Below are positions 17,534-26,161 of a stretch of 64,000 nucleotides of DNA, piece by piece. The stretch covers positions 1,972,338-2,036,337 of the forward strand of contig NZ_BMFJ01000001.1 of the NCBI RefSeq assembly GCF_014638275.1. The letters are read 5' to 3'. Numbering within the stretch: the stretch's first letter is position 1; every line of letters begins with the position of its first letter. A program made the position numbers and the translations under genes. Origin of the DNA: Primorskyibacter flagellatus. GTDB lineage: Bacteria; Pseudomonadota; Alphaproteobacteria; Rhodobacterales; Rhodobacteraceae. The notes under the pieces were generated by a model. The model saw only the letters and a list, made by a program, of their open reading frames with translations. It did not search any database and was not told the origin of the DNA.

Positions 17534-18337
17534 ATGTTCAGACTATCCATTTCCGCCGGCCTTGTCGGCGCAGCCCTTCTTCTGCCGGGCGCAGCCATGG
17601 CAACGCAGACCTATTTCGAAGGTTTCAACGGACCGGGCCACAGCTTTTCCAGCGGCGGCAACTACGGCACCGTCACCCTGACCGACGAAGCGACCACCGG
17701 CATCGCCGCCTTCGAGGGCATCGGTTTCGCGGGCATCACGGAATCCCCCTACGGCCCCTAAACGACCTTCTCGGGCGGGTCCTCGGTCTTTCCGGGCGCG
17801 TTCACGACCTCGGCTGCGATCTACCTGGACACGGGCTGGGCAGCAGGGTCGGGCTTTGACTATTCCGTCGCTATGAACCAGCAGTCCGGTAGCCACCTGC
17901 GCGATTTCATCTTTCACGTGACGCAGGACAGTTCGACAGGCGCGCTCCTCGTCGGCGGGTCGAACAATACGGACTTCATCCCGAAAGAGAGCATCGAGGC
18001 CGGCAACCACTACACGGTCACGACATCGGGCTGGTACGTGTTCGAGCACAGCTTCTACGATCTCGGCGGGTCGCTTGCGGTGGACCTGAACCTCTACGAC
18101 TCTGCCAGCAACCTGCTGTTCACTGAAACGCGCAACAACCCGGGCGACCTGATGGCGTCTGTCGTGGGTGGTAACCGTTACGGCTGGTTCACATCGGTCG
18201 AGGTCGGCGGCGATCTTTATGTCGACGCGGTGAGCATGGATGTCACCGCGCCCGCCGTGCCGCTGCCGGCCGGCCTGCCGCTGATGATCGGCGCCTTCGC
18301 CGGGTTCGGCCTGCTGGCGCGCCGCCGCAGGGACTGA
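17534..18337 (+). pseudogene. VPLPA-CTERM exported protein gene interrupted by an in-frame TAA
   Basis: One reading frame encodes a signal peptide (LSISAGLVGAALLLPGAAMA), then stops at codon 76 (TAA, 17759-17761) and continues open in the same frame to 18337, ending in VPLPAGLPLMIGAFAGFGLLARRRRD. That tail is a VPLPA-CTERM sorting signal: VPLPA, a hydrophobic helix and an Arg cluster, recognised in this family by exosortase D-type enzymes. A single base change (for example AAA or TAC to TAA) would explain the break. The mature part has no recognised domain; many such proteins are surface or matrix components. It may be a true nonsense mutation, a sequencing error, or read-through. The ATG has only a weak ribosome site. 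Confidence 0.75.
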
Positions 18338-18357
18338 TCCGGCCCATGGCCAATGCG

Positions 18358-18383
18358 CGGCCCGTCGGGACACCGGCGGGCCG
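18358..18383. terminator. Hairpin between convergent genes
   Basis: CGGCCCG pairs with CGGGCCG across a 12-nt loop, between the VPLPA gene end and the SDR gene end. No long T run on either strand. Confidence 0.4.
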
Positions 18384-18391
18384 TCTGACGT

Positions 18392-19135
18392 TCAGCGCCC
18401 GCCGGCGACGTCGACGATGGTCCGGGTGACGTAGCTGGCCTTGTCCGAGAGGAGCCAGAGGATCGACTCCGCCACCTCCTCCGCCGTGCCGGGACGACCA
18501 AGCGGGACCTCGTGCCCGATCCTTGCCATGCGGTCGGGTTCGCCGCCCTTGGCGTGAATCTCCGTTTCGATCAGACCGGGGCGGACGGCGTTGACGCGGA
18601 TGCGCTCGGGGGCGAGTTCATCGGCCAGCCCGATGGTGAAACAGTCGATCGCGGCCTTGGAGGCGGCGTAGTCCATGTACTGCCCGCCCATCCCCTTGCG
18701 CGCCGCGACGGAGGAGACGTTGACGATGGAGCCGCCCCGCCCCTGCCTCCGCATCAGCGCCACCGCCTGCTGCGCCACGAGGATCGCGCCGATGGTATTG
18801 ACGGCGAACATGCGCGTCATCCGTTCCGCCGTCAGATCTTCGAGGGAGGCACGGGCATCGACGATCCCGGCGTTGTTGATCAGGTGGAACGGCAGGGCGG
18901 GGTCGCTTTCCGCCGCCTCCTGCCCAAGCCGTTCGATCTGGGCGGGGTCGGACAGGTCGGCACCAATCAGCGTGACCTCGGCCCCGTTGATGCGGGCGGC
19001 ATCTGCCACGTCCTCCGCCCCGGTCCGGTTGCGGCCATAATGCAGTATGAGATGCGTATCGCGGGCAGCCGCGAGGCGCGCGCAGGCCGCGCCGATGCCG
19101 GAACTTGCCCCGGTGATGAGGATCGTGCGTTTCAT
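18392..19135 (-). CDS. SDR-family oxidoreductase (FabG/glucose dehydrogenase-like)
   Basis: 247-aa classical SDR. Cofactor loop TGASSGIG (8-15), NNAG (87-90), N113, S141/S142, and catalytic Y156-AAS-K160. The position after beta-2 (HYGRNR) suggests NADP(H) preference because of the Arg residues. Start ATG has AAGGGG upstream. It stands alone between a VPLPA gene (convergent) and an unknown gene (divergent). The substrate is not known. Confidence 0.88.
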   Translation of the reverse strand: MKRTILITGASSGIGAACARLAAARDTHLILHYGRNRTGAEDVADAARINGAEVTLIGADLSDPAQIERLGQEAAESDPALPFHLINNAGIVDARASLEDLTAERMTRMFAVNTIGAILVAQQAVALMRRQGRGGSIVNVSSVAARKGMGGQYMDYAASKAAIDCFTIGLADELAPERIRVNAVRPGLIETEIHAKGGEPDRMARIGHEVPLGRPGTAEEVAESILWLLSDKASYVTRTIVDVAGGR

Positions 19136-19376
19136 GGTGGCCCCTTTGTCCGGTCGCGCTGCCAGCCTAGCGGTCGCGGGACAGGCGGGGAAGGGCCTGC
19201 GATGCGGGCCGGACCGGCGGATTCCGGCCGGGTTTTGGCCCCCTTTGCGGCAGGTGCCCCGGTTCCGCCGCGGTCGCGCCGGATGTGGTCCGGCAATTCC
19301 GCGCAATCTCCTCCTCCGCGCCCTCTTTCGGCCGGAATGGAGCGGCAGGTTCAGCATAACAGAACCGGAGACCGAA

Positions 19377-20582
19377 ATGCTTGGCTTCACCCGCCCCGCC
19401 CGCAAGACGAACCGACCCGACGCCGTCCCGGCCGCGACCGCTGCCGCCGCACCCCGGGGGACGCCGACGCAGGTGCCGGTGCAGCAGGAGACCCGGCAGG
19501 ACCGGGGGCGGAACGTCTATTTCTCCAAGGGGCAGTACCTCGCCCGGCAGGATCGGTGGGACACGCTGGCCCGGCTGATCGCAGAAACCGACCGCAATCG
19601 CGCGGCCACGCTGTCCGGCGTGTCCATGGCGGCGCTGCTCGCGGACGGGGCGCGGTCGGATGCGGTGCGCCACGCGCGCGGAGAGATCGCGGACGGCGCG
19701 GAGGGCGTGCCCTCCGGCATCCTCGCGCTTGAGGACATCGCGGGCGATCATGCCGACCACTGGGGCGTGGCGCTGGTGGTGGCACGGGCGCAGATCGACT
19801 GTGCCTGGGCCTACGAGGGTCAGGTCGATCCGTTTGCACTGCCCGACCGCCCGTCCGAGGCCTTCATCACCCGGTTCGCCGCCGCCGCCGACCTGATCGC
19901 CGCGGCCGAGACCCGCGCGCCCGACAGCGCGGAGATCGCCGCAATCCGCTGCGACCTGCTGGCCGCCGATCCCGCCGGACACGCCAAGGTGGAGGCGCTG
20001 CACGCGGCCTCCATCTCCTCCGACCCGGCCAATCCGGGACGGCTGCGCGCCTACGGCGTCCACCTTCTGCCGCGCTGGTTCGGGACGCTCGACCAGCTCG
20101 ACCTCGCCTCGCGCTGCCTGTCGGCGGACCTGCGCGACCACTGGGGCGACGGGGCCTATACCTGGATGTGGTTCGACGCGCTGCGGCTGGACCCGGCGGC
20201 GGCGGAATATCTTGAGCCAGGCCGGTTCATCGCCGGCATGCATGCGATCCTTGCAAAACGGCCCGATCCGCATCTGGCCAACCTGATGTGCGCCTATGCC
20301 GAGGGCATGGCCCCCGACACCGCACCTGACGACCTGTCCGACAGTGCGATGCGGACCCGCGCGCTGATCCACGACGCCCTGCCCGACCTGGCAGAGCGGC
20401 ACCTGACCGAACTGCATCCGCAGGTCTGGGCGCGGGCCGACGCGCTGCCCGGCGCCTCCCACCCCGGCCCGCTGAGCCTGGGTCGGATCCAGGCGGCGAC
20501 GGCGCAGGCGAAGGCGGCGGTGGAAACCGCGCTGACCGCCCGTGTGCGCGCCGCAGGCACCGAGGTCCGCGCCGCCGGCTGA
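19377..20582 (+). CDS. Conserved-looking protein of unknown function
   Basis: 401-aa soluble protein without signal peptide or membrane helix. The N-terminal 50 residues are Pro/Ala/Arg-rich and probably disordered; the rest is Ala- and Trp-rich helical sequence (for example DHWGVALVVARAQIDCAWAYEG and DHWGDGAYTWMWFDALRLDP), possibly an alpha-solenoid or TPR-like fold. I recognise no family. The start at 19377 is chosen for GGAG 7 nt upstream; a longer frame to 19047 overlaps the divergent SDR gene. It precedes gatB by 73 nt. Confidence 0.7.
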   Translation: MLGFTRPARKTNRPDAVPAATAAAAPRGTPTQVPVQQETRQDRGRNVYFSKGQYLARQDRWDTLARLIAETDRNRAATLSGVSMAALLADGARSDAVRHARGEIADGAEGVPSGILALEDIAGDHADHWGVALVVARAQIDCAWAYEGQVDPFALPDRPSEAFITRFAAAADLIAAAETRAPDSAEIAAIRCDLLAADPAGHAKVEALHAASISSDPANPGRLRAYGVHLLPRWFGTLDQLDLASRCLSADLRDHWGDGAYTWMWFDALRLDPAAAEYLEPGRFIAGMHAILAKRPDPHLANLMCAYAEGMAPDTAPDDLSDSAMRTRALIHDALPDLAERHLTELHPQVWARADALPGASHPGPLSLGRIQAATAQAKAAVETALTARVRAAGTEVRAAG

Positions 20583-20655
20583 TCGCACCGCGCGCCCTTG
20601 CCCCCCTGCCCCCGCTCGCCTAGAACGCCTGTCGTAGCTTAGCGAGAGGTGGGTC

Positions 20656-22170
20656 ATGCTGGACCTGACATACGAGACGCCCAAGCCCAAGGTCATCGCC
20701 GGGGCCAAGCACGACTGGGAACTTGTGATCGGGATGGAAATCCACGCACAGGTGTCGTCCAACGCCAAGCTGTTTTCGGGCGCCTCCACCCGCTTCGGGG
20801 CGGAGCCGAACGCCAACGTCGCCTTCGTCGACGCGGCCATGCCGGGGATGCTGCCGGTGATCAACGAATTCTGTATCGCTCAGGCGGTGCGAACCGGACT
20901 GGGGCTGAAGGCGGCGATCAACCTGACCTCGGCCTTCGACCGGAAGAACTACTTCTATCCCGATCTGCCGCAGGGCTATCAGATCTCTCAGCTTTATCAT
21001 CCCATTGTCGGCGAGGGCGAAGTGCTCGTCGAGATGGGCGCCGGCGTCGCGCGGCTGGTGCGGATCGAACGCATCCACCTGGAACAGGACGCGGGCAAGT
21101 CGATCCACGACATGGATCCGGCGATGTCCTTCGTCGACCTCAACCGCACCGGTGTCGCGCTGATGGAAATCGTCTCGCGCCCCGATATCCGCGGGCCGGA
21201 GGAGGCGGCGGCCTATGTCACCAAGCTGCGCCAGATCCTGCGCTATCTCGGCACCTGCGACGGCAACATGCAGAACGGCAACCTGCGGGCGGACGTCAAC
21301 GTTTCGGTCTGCCGTCCGGGGCAGTACGAGAAGTATCAGGAAACGCAGGATTTCTCGCATCTCGGGACACGGTGCGAAATCAAGAACATGAACTCCATGC
21401 GGTTCATCCAGGCCGCCATCGACTACGAGGCGCGCCGCCAGATCGCCATTGTCGAGGCGGGCGGAGAGGTCGTGCAGGAAACGCGGCTCTACGATCCCGA
21501 CCGGAACGAGACCCGCTCGATGCGGTCCAAGGAAGAGGCGCATGATTACCGCTACTTCCCCGACCCGGATCTCCTCCCGCTCGAGATCGAGCAGGGTTGG
21601 GTGGACGATATCGCGGCCTCCCTCCCGGAACTGCCGGATGCCAAGAAGGCGCGGTTCGTCGGGGAACTCGGCCTGTCGGACTACGACGCCTCCGTCCTGA
21701 CTGCGGATGTGGAGAACGCGGATTTCTTCGAACAGGTCGTTGCGGTCTGCGACGACGGCAAGGGCGCGGCGAACTGGGTCATCAACGAACTTTTCGGTCG
21801 GCTCAAGAAGGACGACCGGGAGATCGGGGACAGCCCGATCTCCCCCGCACGGCTGGGTCAGATCGTGGCGCTGATCAAGAAGGGCGACATTTCCGGCAAG
21901 ATCGCAAAGGACGTGTTCGAGATCGCGTATACGTCGGACCGCGACCCGGAGGAGATCGTCGAGACCGAAGGCATGAAGCAGGTCACCGATACCGGCGCGA
22001 TCGAGGCGGCGGTGGACGAGGTGATCGCGGCCAACCCCGCACAGGTGGAAAAGGCCAAGGCCAACCCGAAGCTGGCCGGGTGGTTTGTCGGACAAGTCAT
22101 GAAGGCGACGGGTGGCAAGGCCAATCCGGCGGCGGTCAACCAGCTGGTGACGTCTAAGCTGGGGCTCTGA
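20656..22170 (+). CDS. gatB: Asp-tRNA(Asn)/Glu-tRNA(Gln) amidotransferase subunit B
   Basis: 504-aa subunit of the GatCAB complex, which amidates mischarged Glu-tRNA(Gln) and Asp-tRNA(Asn). The N-terminal kinase-like domain has the family hallmarks [28 protein letters not shown] and [14 protein letters not shown]; the C-terminal 150 residues form the YqeY-like tRNA-binding tail, ending [13 protein letters not shown]. gatA and gatC are not in the window. Confidence 0.97.
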   Translation: MLDLTYETPKPKVIAGAKHDWELVIGMEIHAQVSSNAKLFSGASTRFGAEPNANVAFVDAAMPGMLPVINEFCIAQAVRTGLGLKAAINLTSAFDRKNYFYPDLPQGYQISQLYHPIVGEGEVLVEMGAGVARLVRIERIHLEQDAGKSIHDMDPAMSFVDLNRTGVALMEIVSRPDIRGPEEAAAYVTKLRQILRYLGTCDGNMQNGNLRADVNVSVCRPGQYEKYQETQDFSHLGTRCEIKNMNSMRFIQAAIDYEARRQIAIVEAGGEVVQETRLYDPDRNETRSMRSKEEAHDYRYFPDPDLLPLEIEQGWVDDIAASLPELPDAKKARFVGELGLSDYDASVLTADVENADFFEQVVAVCDDGKGAANWVINELFGRLKKDDREIGDSPISPARLGQIVALIKKGDISGKIAKDVFEIAYTSDRDPEEIVETEGMKQVTDTGAIEAAVDEVIAANPAQVEKAKANPKLAGWFVGQVMKATGGKANPAAVNQLVTSKLGL

Positions 22171-22207
22171 CCGGGGATTCTGCGGGTCGGCGTGCGTGGT
22201 TGCGCCG

Positions 22208-22236
22208 GTGAAGCCGGGCTGAAAGCCCGGCCTACG
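22208..22236. repeat. Interspersed palindromic element, family 2, single copy
   Basis: GCCGGGCTGAAAGCCCGGC followed by CTACGG, same orientation as the left copy at 13258. It directly adjoins a family 1 element. Confidence 0.65.
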
Positions 22237-22254
22237 GATGCTGTTCTTGCGATG

Positions 22255-22323
22255 CGTCATCCTCCGGCTTGACCGGAGAACCCCGTGCCGCAGAGATCCT
22301 CCGGTCAAGCCGGAGGATGACGG
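22255..22323. repeat. Interspersed palindromic element, family 1, paired copy
   Basis: CGTCATCCTCCGGCTTGACC on the left and its near reverse complement ending GGAGGATGACGG on the right. Here the core is CTCCGG rather than CTCGGG, and the change occurs in both arms and both halves of each arm, so pairing is preserved. Confidence 0.75.
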
Positions 22324-22373
22324 CCCGCGGGGTGGCGACCGGCGTTCAGGTCACGCCGGCGGATGGCCCCGAC

Positions 22374-22604
22374 CTACCGCGCGACCGGCGCGATGCGTGC
22401 CGCGAGCGCGTGGCTGACCCGCAGGATCCACGGTGCCGTCACGAAAGAGATCAACGCCGCCGCCGGCCAGGCGGAGCGGAAGGCGATCATCCAGCGGGCC
22501 ACGAAATCCGGTGTCCAGCCCAGTGCAAGCCAGGTCACCCAGGCGGTCATCAGGAAGGCGAGCACCGCCGACATCAGGACGGCGAAGATTGCACGTTGCA
22601 ACAT
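22374..22604 (-). CDS. DUF2798 small membrane protein
   Basis: 76-aa protein with two membrane helices (AIFAVLMSAVLAFLMTAWVTWLAL and WPAAALISFVTAPWILRVSHAL), the pattern of DUF2798. GGAGG 8 nt upstream overlaps the end of the ABM gene, which stops 3 nt before this start, so the two are coupled. Function of the family is unknown. Confidence 0.8.
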   Translation of the reverse strand: MLQRAIFAVLMSAVLAFLMTAWVTWLALGWTPDFVARWMIAFRSAWPAAALISFVTAPWILRVSHALAARIAPVAR

Positions 22605-22607
22605 GGG

Positions 22608-22904
22608 TCATTCCTCCGAGGGGGTGAGGTCTTTCAGGACGTCCACCGTTACCACGCGCGTCATGCCCTGGTCGATGACATGGCGGGTATGCGCATATGT
22701 GAAGTGATCCTTCAGGGCCTGCTCGTCCGTCCAGATCTCCCACAGGGCAAAGCGGGTCGGGGTGGTGGCGAACTGGCGCACCCCGAACATGAGGCAGCCG
22801 GGTTCGGCTTCGGTGGCCGTGGCGAGCTCGGCCAGGGCGGGGATGACGGTGGTGAGGTCCCAGCCTTCGGCCACTTCGATGACGGCGCTGACGATATGGG
22901 TCAT
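22608..22904 (-). CDS. ABM-domain (antibiotic biosynthesis monooxygenase-like) protein
   Basis: 98-aa ferredoxin-like dimeric alpha/beta-barrel monomer. The ABM pattern is seen in EPGCLMFGVRQFATTPTRFALWEIWTDEQALKDHFTYAHTRHV. Such proteins act as small quinone or aromatic monooxygenases or as stress-related binding proteins. It is first in a two-gene unit with the DUF2798 gene and divergent from a LysR regulator; a long inverted repeat lies between, so LysR control is likely. Confidence 0.85.
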   Translation of the reverse strand: MTHIVSAVIEVAEGWDLTTVIPALAELATATEAEPGCLMFGVRQFATTPTRFALWEIWTDEQALKDHFTYAHTRHVIDQGMTRVVTVDVLKDLTPSEE

Positions 22905-22946
22905 GTCTGTTCCTTTCGGGTTGCGATGGCCGGAAGGTAGGATTGC

Positions 22947-22996
22947 CCAAATCCGGAATAAATGGCACAGATCGGAAGCTTTATTTCCGGATTTGG
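22947..22996. promoter_or_regulatory. Long inverted repeat in the LysR/ABM divergent promoter
   Basis: Arms CCAAATCCGGAATAAA (22947-22962) and TTTATTTCCGGATTTGG (22980-22996) match over 16 bp except for one extra T, with a 17-bp centre. It ends 4 bp before the preferred LysR start and about 43 bp before the ABM start, as expected for a LysR-type operator. Confidence 0.65.
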
Positions 22997-23000
22997 AACC

Positions 23001-23909
23001 ATGCTTGATGATGTCTCGCTCTTCGTCCAGATCGTGCGCGCCGGGGGGCTGGCGGCGGCGGGGCGGCGGCTTGGCATCCCTCCGGCGACGGTCACGCGGC
23101 GGCTGGCGGGGCTGGAGGCGCGGCTTGGCTGCAAGCTGATCCACCGTTCGGCCCGGCGCTTCGACCTGACGGCGGAGGGGGCGTCCTACTACGACACGCT
23201 CGCGCCCCAGATCGCGGCGATGGAAACCGCGCTCGCCGGGCTGCACTCCGGCACCCACGATCTGCGCGGGCCATTGAAGGTCGCCGCGCCCTCTTCGGTG
23301 TCGGTGCGACTGCTGGCGCCGATGTGGTCCTCCTTCGTCGCGCGCCACCCCGAGATCACGCTCGACCTGCGCCTCTCCAACACCCGCATCGACCTTGAGC
23401 AGGAGCGCATCGACATCGCCCTGCGCATCGGCCCGCAGGAGGACTCCGGCTTTCACCAGCAGCGCGTCGGCTGGATCCGAACGGTAGTGGTGGCCTCGCC
23501 GGCCTATCTGGCGGGCCGTGCGGTCACGACGCCCGAGAATCTGCGCGACCACCGGATCATCGCCCGCGCCCCGCTCTCCGCCTGGGTGCTGGAGCATGAC
23601 GACGGAGGCGTCCCCGTCCGGCTCGACCTCGCCGCGCGGGTGGCGGTGGACGACACGGCCATGGCGCTCGCCCTGGCGCGGGACGGCATCGGCGTCGCGC
23701 TGGTCCCGGCCTCCGAGGTGCGCGAGGCCTTCGCCGCGGGCGCGCTGGTGCCGCTGCTGCCGGGCTGGCACGGGCCACGGCGCGAGGTCTTCGTCGTCTG
23801 GCCCACGGGCCGCATGCTGAGCCGCCGGGCCCGGGCCTTGAAGGAGCATGTGGAGGACTTCGCGCGGGCGGAAGCGGTGCTGAGGGGCGGGGTGCCGGGG
23901 GTGGGGTGA
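23001..23909 (+). CDS. LysR-family transcriptional regulator
   Basis: 302-aa regulator. HTH at residues 1-60 (LDDVSLFVQIVRAGGLAAAGRRLGIPPATVTRRLAGLEARLGCKLIHRS), then a LysR substrate-binding domain (LKVAAPSSVSVRLLAPMWSSFVARHPEITLDLRLSN). An upstream ATG at 22962 would put the operator-like repeat inside the coding region, so 23001 is preferred. Divergent from the ABM/DUF2798 pair, its probable target. Confidence 0.92.
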   Translation: MLDDVSLFVQIVRAGGLAAAGRRLGIPPATVTRRLAGLEARLGCKLIHRSARRFDLTAEGASYYDTLAPQIAAMETALAGLHSGTHDLRGPLKVAAPSSVSVRLLAPMWSSFVARHPEITLDLRLSNTRIDLEQERIDIALRIGPQEDSGFHQQRVGWIRTVVVASPAYLAGRAVTTPENLRDHRIIARAPLSAWVLEHDDGGVPVRLDLAARVAVDDTAMALALARDGIGVALVPASEVREAFAAGALVPLLPGWHGPRREVFVVWPTGRMLSRRARALKEHVEDFARAEAVLRGGVPGVG

Positions 23910-24021
23910 TGCATATTCCTGAGCTGTGAGCGGAGATTTTCCGTTCCCGCGCCGGGCATAACCGATTTACTCCCCCGTCCACCCCACCTACGGTCCGGCC
24001 GAACCGCAGACCGGAGGCCCC

Positions 24022-24531
24022 ATGACCCACGACCCGCAGCCATCCCTGACCGGGGAGGTCATCGAAAACCGCTACCTTGGCGTGGAGATGGAGATCCGGC
24101 CGGAGTGGATCGACTTCAACGGGCATCTCAACATGGCCTATTACGGCGTGCTGTTCGATACTGGGAGCAATCACGGGTTCCGGGCGCTCGGCTTCGGTGC
24201 GGACTATCGCGAGAGCCACGGGTTCACCACAATGACCGCCGATTTCCGCATCCGTTACCTGCGCGAACTGCATCTGGGCGACGTGGTGCGCTGTTCCTTC
24301 CGCGTGGTGAAAGTGGGGACGCGGGCGTTTCACTATTGCCAGGAACTGATCCACAGGGACGGCTGGATCTCGGCCACCGCGGAAACGGTGAACCTGCATG
24401 TCGACATGAAGGCGCGCAGGGTTGCACCCTATACAGAGGCCCGTAAGCTGGCGCTGCAGGCGATGGCCGCCGAACATGCGAAATGGCCCCTGCCCGACTG
24501 GGTGGGGCTGCCCCTTGGAGTAAGATCTTGA
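24022..24531 (+). CDS. Hot-dog fold acyl-CoA thioesterase, copy A
   Basis: 169-aa thioesterase of the 4-hydroxybenzoyl-CoA thioesterase type. The active-site region reads WIDFNGHLNMAYYGVLFD and the second conserved block FRIRYLRELHLGDVVR, with CQELIHRDGW later. Start follows CGGAGG. The stop overlaps the start of a paralogue, copy B. Substrate acyl-CoA is unknown. Confidence 0.87.
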   Translation: MTHDPQPSLTGEVIENRYLGVEMEIRPEWIDFNGHLNMAYYGVLFDTGSNHGFRALGFGADYRESHGFTTMTADFRIRYLRELHLGDVVRCSFRVVKVGTRAFHYCQELIHRDGWISATAETVNLHVDMKARRVAPYTEARKLALQAMAAEHAKWPLPDWVGLPLGVRS

Positions 24532-24998
24532 CCGAACCCTACCTCTCCCCGCCCATGGAACTGCAACCCGACTGGATCGACCAGAACGGGCACCTGAACA
24601 TGGCCTATTACGGCGTGCTCTTCGACATGGGAGTGGACGAGGCGGCGCGGATGTTCGGGCTGGGCTGGGACTATACCTCCAAGGGCACGCACACGACCTA
24701 TTCGGCCGAGTTCCGGATCCGCTATGTCCGGGAACTGCATCTGGGATCGACGGTGCGGGCCTCTTTCCGGCTGCTCGACGTGGGGCCGAAGGCCTACCAT
24801 TTCTGCCAGGAACTGATCCATTCGGAGGGCTGGGTCGCCGCCACTGGCGAGGGGATCAGCCTGCACATCGACCAGTCCGGCCCGAAGGTCGCGCCCTATC
24901 CTGCTGAGGTGAAAGCGAAACTCGACGAGGTTCTGGCGCAGCACGCGGCGCTGCCCGTGCCCGACTGGGTCGGCGCACCGATGCGGATCCGCAAATAA
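24528..24998 (+). CDS. Hot-dog fold acyl-CoA thioesterase, copy B
   Basis: 156-aa paralogue of the preceding gene, sharing WID-NGHLNMAYYGVLFD, FRIRY-RELHLG and CQELIH--GW blocks; roughly half the positions are identical by eye. The start is TTG within TTGA, overlapping the stop of copy A, with GGAG 8 nt upstream; the in-frame ATG at 24483 would overlap copy A by 49 nt and lacks support. The copies probably arose by tandem duplication and may form a heteromer or differ in substrate. Confidence 0.85.
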   Translation: MTEPYLSPPMELQPDWIDQNGHLNMAYYGVLFDMGVDEAARMFGLGWDYTSKGTHTTYSAEFRIRYVRELHLGSTVRASFRLLDVGPKAYHFCQELIHSEGWVAATGEGISLHIDQSGPKVAPYPAEVKAKLDEVLAQHAALPVPDWVGAPMRIRK

Positions 24999-25155
24999 GG
25001 TGCGGTAGAGGGTCCCCGGAGGTTAACCCCGAGGCCCGAAGACCAGGGAAATGCCAAGTTTCCTATCGTTTTTGACCCGAAAACCCGGTAATGTCCTGTT
25101 AACACTTGCTGCAGCCGGGTAAACCTGCGCGGCTGAGGCGTCAGACAGGAATGCC

Positions 25156-25824
25156 ATGGGCAGTTACGAATACAAGGTGGTTGCCGCGCCGACGCGCGGA
25201 ACGCGCGGTCCGGGCGCGAAAGGTGCCGAGGGACGTTTCGCGCTGAGCCTCGAGGACGTCATGAACCGCATGGCCGCCGAGGGCTGGGAATACCAGCGGG
25301 CCGAGACCCTGCCGTCCGAGGAACGCGCCGGCCTTACCAACGTGCAGACGGTCTATCGCAACGTGCTGGTGTTTCGGCGGGCACGCAGCGGCGACATCGC
25401 CGCCTTTGCCCCGCGCGCCATCGGGGACGAGACCCCCGCACCGCTGCTGCTGCCCGCCGCCGAGGGGCTGGAGCCGGTGACGGGCCAGGATCACGGGCTT
25501 GCCTCCCTGCTGCGTCGCCGGGCGGCGCGGCTGGTCGGGTCGTCTGCCCCCGTCGCGGCCTCGCACACGCCGGTGGCTGAGGCCGCGCCGGAGGTCGCAC
25601 CTGCCGCGGGCCCGCTGCCCGTGGTGATGGACGCGGATGACGAGCCCGAACCGGCACCGAAGTCCGCCGAACTCGCCGCCCGTTTCGCGGAGGAGGACCG
25701 GCCACGGCCGGCGCGTGGTCCCGCCGATTTCTTCGGGTCTGATACGCTGGAATTCCACAGCTCCGGCGACCGCAGGTTCAACCAGATCGCGCCGCAGGTC
25801 CGTACCCCGTCCGCCGCCGAATAG
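25156..25824 (+). CDS. DUF4177-domain protein
   Basis: 222 aa. The first 75 residues (YEYKVVAAPTRG...LEDVMNRMAAEGWEYQRAETLP...YRNVLVFRR) match DUF4177, a short domain of unknown function with the pattern YEYKV...LN-x-GWE. The rest is Pro/Ala-rich and acidic, probably disordered, with conserved-looking ADFFGSDTLEFHSSGDRRF at the end. Convergent with bolA, 6 nt apart. Confidence 0.8.
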   Translation: MGSYEYKVVAAPTRGTRGPGAKGAEGRFALSLEDVMNRMAAEGWEYQRAETLPSEERAGLTNVQTVYRNVLVFRRARSGDIAAFAPRAIGDETPAPLLLPAAEGLEPVTGQDHGLASLLRRRAARLVGSSAPVAASHTPVAEAAPEVAPAAGPLPVVMDADDEPEPAPKSAELAARFAEEDRPRPARGPADFFGSDTLEFHSSGDRRFNQIAPQVRTPSAAE

Positions 25825-25830
25825 GCGCGT

Positions 25831-26088
25831 TCAGTCCGTCAACTCCAGCGCGAGCGCGTGGATCCTGCCGATCAGATCCGGGCCGAGCGCGGCATGCACG
25901 GCGCGGTGACGCTGAAGTCGCGACATTCCCGCCATACGACCGGCGCGCATGCGCACACGAAAATGGCTTTCCCCGCCCTCACGGAAACCTGCGTGACCCC
26001 GGTGGCTTTCGCTTTCGTCAATGACTTCAAGCGCCTCGGGGGCAAAGTCGTTGACCAGTCGCTCGCGTATCTCCGCCGTTACCGACAT
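25831..26088 (-). CDS. bolA: BolA-family protein
   Basis: 85-aa BolA homologue. The family core ESHRGHAGFREGGESHFRVRM and HRAVHAAL is clear, with the invariant His of RHRAVH. BolA proteins pair with monothiol glutaredoxins to handle 2Fe-2S clusters and also affect morphology. GAGGAG precedes the ATG. Divergent from the J-domain gene, with a 73-bp gap. Confidence 0.93.
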   Translation of the reverse strand: MSVTAEIRERLVNDFAPEALEVIDESESHRGHAGFREGGESHFRVRMRAGRMAGMSRLQRHRAVHAALGPDLIGRIHALALELTD

Positions 26089-26161
26089 TTTTATCTCCTC
26101 GCCTCTTCAATCTCGGGAAAGTCAGTCTAAACTGCATCGCCTGACTCGGAAAGGACAACGC

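Noticed and set aside
19047..19376. N-terminal extension of the unknown gene before gatB
   Set aside because: Overlaps the divergent SDR gene; a good ribosome site supports 19377.
24483..24527. Upstream ATG for thioesterase copy B
   Set aside because: Would overlap copy A by 49 nt without a ribosome site; TTG at 24528 has GGAG at good spacing and the usual stop/start overlap.
26118..26147. AGTCAG/CTGACT inverted pair between bolA and the J-domain gene
   Set aside because: Only 6-bp arms with a long centre; expected by chance.
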